Part shown: piece after piece, positions 62,171 through 64,000 of the stretch | Layout of the letters: the number at the start of each line of letters is the position of its first letter | How positions within the stretch are numbered: the stretch's first letter is position 1 | Assembly (NCBI RefSeq): GCF_022760175.1 | Contig: NZ_CP094326.1 | Coordinates: forward strand, 1,302,001-1,366,000 | From: Zhouia spongiae | GTDB lineage: Bacteria; Bacteroidota; Bacteroidia; Flavobacteriales; Flavobacteriaceae | Direction: 5' to 3' | Length of the DNA: 64,000 bases | Program-made: the position numbers and the translations under genes | The notes under the pieces: model-generated | Seen by the model: the letters and a program-made list of their open reading frames with translations, nothing else | Told to the model about the DNA's origin: nothing | Database searches by the model: none

Positions 62171-62364
62171 GCTAACGGTTAGTATATGGCAAGTAGGGCA
62201 GAAGAAAGCGAGAAACTTTCAAGTTTGCACTGAGCCAAAGCGTTGTATTTTGTTTTTAATTTATTCATTCTTAAAAGCCAAATCAACGATTTGGCGGTAT
62301 TTGTAAATAGCACTGAACTTTCGCAAACTACCGATTGCCCTATTTGCTATATACCTTGTTGTAT
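62171..62364 (-). repeat. 194-bp attC-like palindrome
   Basis: Minus strand: inverse core ATACAAC-AAGG, arm TATATAGCAAATAGGGCA, a spacer of about 110 nt, facing arm TGCCCTACTTGCCATATAC, TAACC, core GTTAGCA. The arms pair over about 25 of 29 bases. It separates the 62372-63635 operon from the FRG gene. Confidence 0.6.
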
Positions 62365-62371
62365 GCCGTTT

Positions 62372-63635
<1,264 letters not shown>

Positions 63636-63732
63636 AATAAATTATTATGGTTTAATGTCAAATGTAATGACTTCATTTTTAATGTTTTTAGCATTATTTT
63701 ATGCTTTATAGTATTCATTTGAATAATTTTAA

Positions 63733-63740
63733 TATCTTTG
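63733..63740 (+). promoter_or_regulatory. candidate -7 box for the gene at 63804
   Basis: TATCTTTG matches TAnnTTTG and lies 63 bp before the start codon. No TTG is at the proper distance upstream, so support is partial. Confidence 0.35.
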
Positions 63741-63803
63741 TTATGCTTTTAAAGGTTTAAATAAACCTAGTAAAGTTTTTTTTGAATATTATAACACGTT
63801 ACA

Positions 63804-64000
63804 ATGAGCAAAAGATATACCAAAGCCGATTTAGAAGAGATTGTCTATAAACAATTAGAAAATCTAAACGCAATGCATGATTTATTAAGAATTATGAAAG
63901 TCCAAAATGACCTAATTCAAAATATCAATCAAACACTCAGAGAAGAAATTGGTCAATTCAAAGAGCAACAGTTGATGTATCCGACAAGAAGAAAGACAAA
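63804..64000 (+). CDS. N-terminal part of a small helical protein (runs off the window)
   Basis: An open frame from ATG at 63804 to the end of the window gives 65 residues with no stop. It is helical and charged (YTKADLEEIVYKQLENLNAM, LIQNINQTLREEIGQFKEQQ). I do not recognise it. It is divergent from the XRE gene and might be controlled by it. Confidence 0.5.
   Translation, partial: MSKRYTKADLEEIVYKQLENLNAMHDLLRIMKVQNDLIQNINQTLREEIGQFKEQQLMYPTRRKT

Noticed and set aside
33533-62364. CRISPR array
   Set aside because: The repeats are palindromic, vary in sequence, are not evenly spaced and enclose genes; no short regular spacers or cas genes were seen.

Overview
The window reads as a chromosomal segment of a marine-type flavobacterium (Bacteroidota). 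Reasons: the gene order pdxA-DUF177-rpmF-fabH-accB-accC, promoters of the TTG-N17..20-TAnnTTTG type with few Shine-Dalgarno sequences, LytS/LytTR-type two-component systems with TPR sensors, many SCxx lipoproteins, and low G+C.

Region 1 (1-19,200) is mostly core chromosome: riboflavin synthase, PdxA, ribosomal protein L32, the start of fatty-acid synthesis (FabH, AccB, AccC), a GreA/B-like protein, an FAD oxidoreductase, MtgA, an intact LytS-LytTR pair, an ABC ATPase, an M28 peptidase, a serine beta-lactamase-like hydrolase, an azoreductase-like flavoprotein with a Crp/Fnr regulator, and a RibD/DHFR-like protein. Rho-independent terminators and several Bacteroidota promoters are visible.

Region 2 (19,200-33,500) is an accessory stretch with every gene on the minus strand. 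Most are small secreted proteins or lipoproteins of unknown role, including a clear relative of the leptospiral surface protein LipL32. Decay is common: a frameshifted gene, a response regulator broken beside its orphan TPR histidine kinase, a truncated small ORF, REP-like repeats, an IS relic and a 305-bp MITE. A ParE/RelE-type toxin-antitoxin pair closes the region.

Region 3 (33,500-63,700) is a defence/mobile island. Minus-strand genes (DUF2971, DUF3885-like, FRG domain, XRE plus an unknown partner and others) are separated by long imperfect palindromes that look like integron attC sites. In each cassette the short 5' core (GTTNNNN) is the complement of its own 3' inverse core (NNNNAAC), and this pair varies together from cassette to cassette. 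The clearest site is 60 bp long (54862-54921). No IntI is present in the window. These palindromes are the landing sites of everything mobile here: three 1,708-bp IS1182-family copies, two IS110-family copies placed directly beside an IS1182 right end, the MITE, and a 16.7-kb integrative element.

The integrative element (about 37480-54188) is bounded by a 13-bp direct repeat, ACACGGTGTTGTA, that lies inside one of the palindromes. It carries a tyrosine recombinase, a large unknown protein, two excisionase-like HTH proteins, a rolling-circle Rep-like protein, a complete type I restriction-modification system (XRE, HsdM, HsdS, HsdR), a probable toxin-antitoxin-SecB chaperone (TAC) operon with a good promoter and operator repeats, a 600-bp gene-free stretch of hairpins, and DUF6943/DUF6266-like genes. 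Two identical 2.9-kb IS1182-IS110 tandems in direct orientation, 24.7 kb apart, bracket this element and could recombine to delete or circularise the whole block.

All of this was read by eye from the sequence. Family names are from recognition of motifs and have not been checked by database search.
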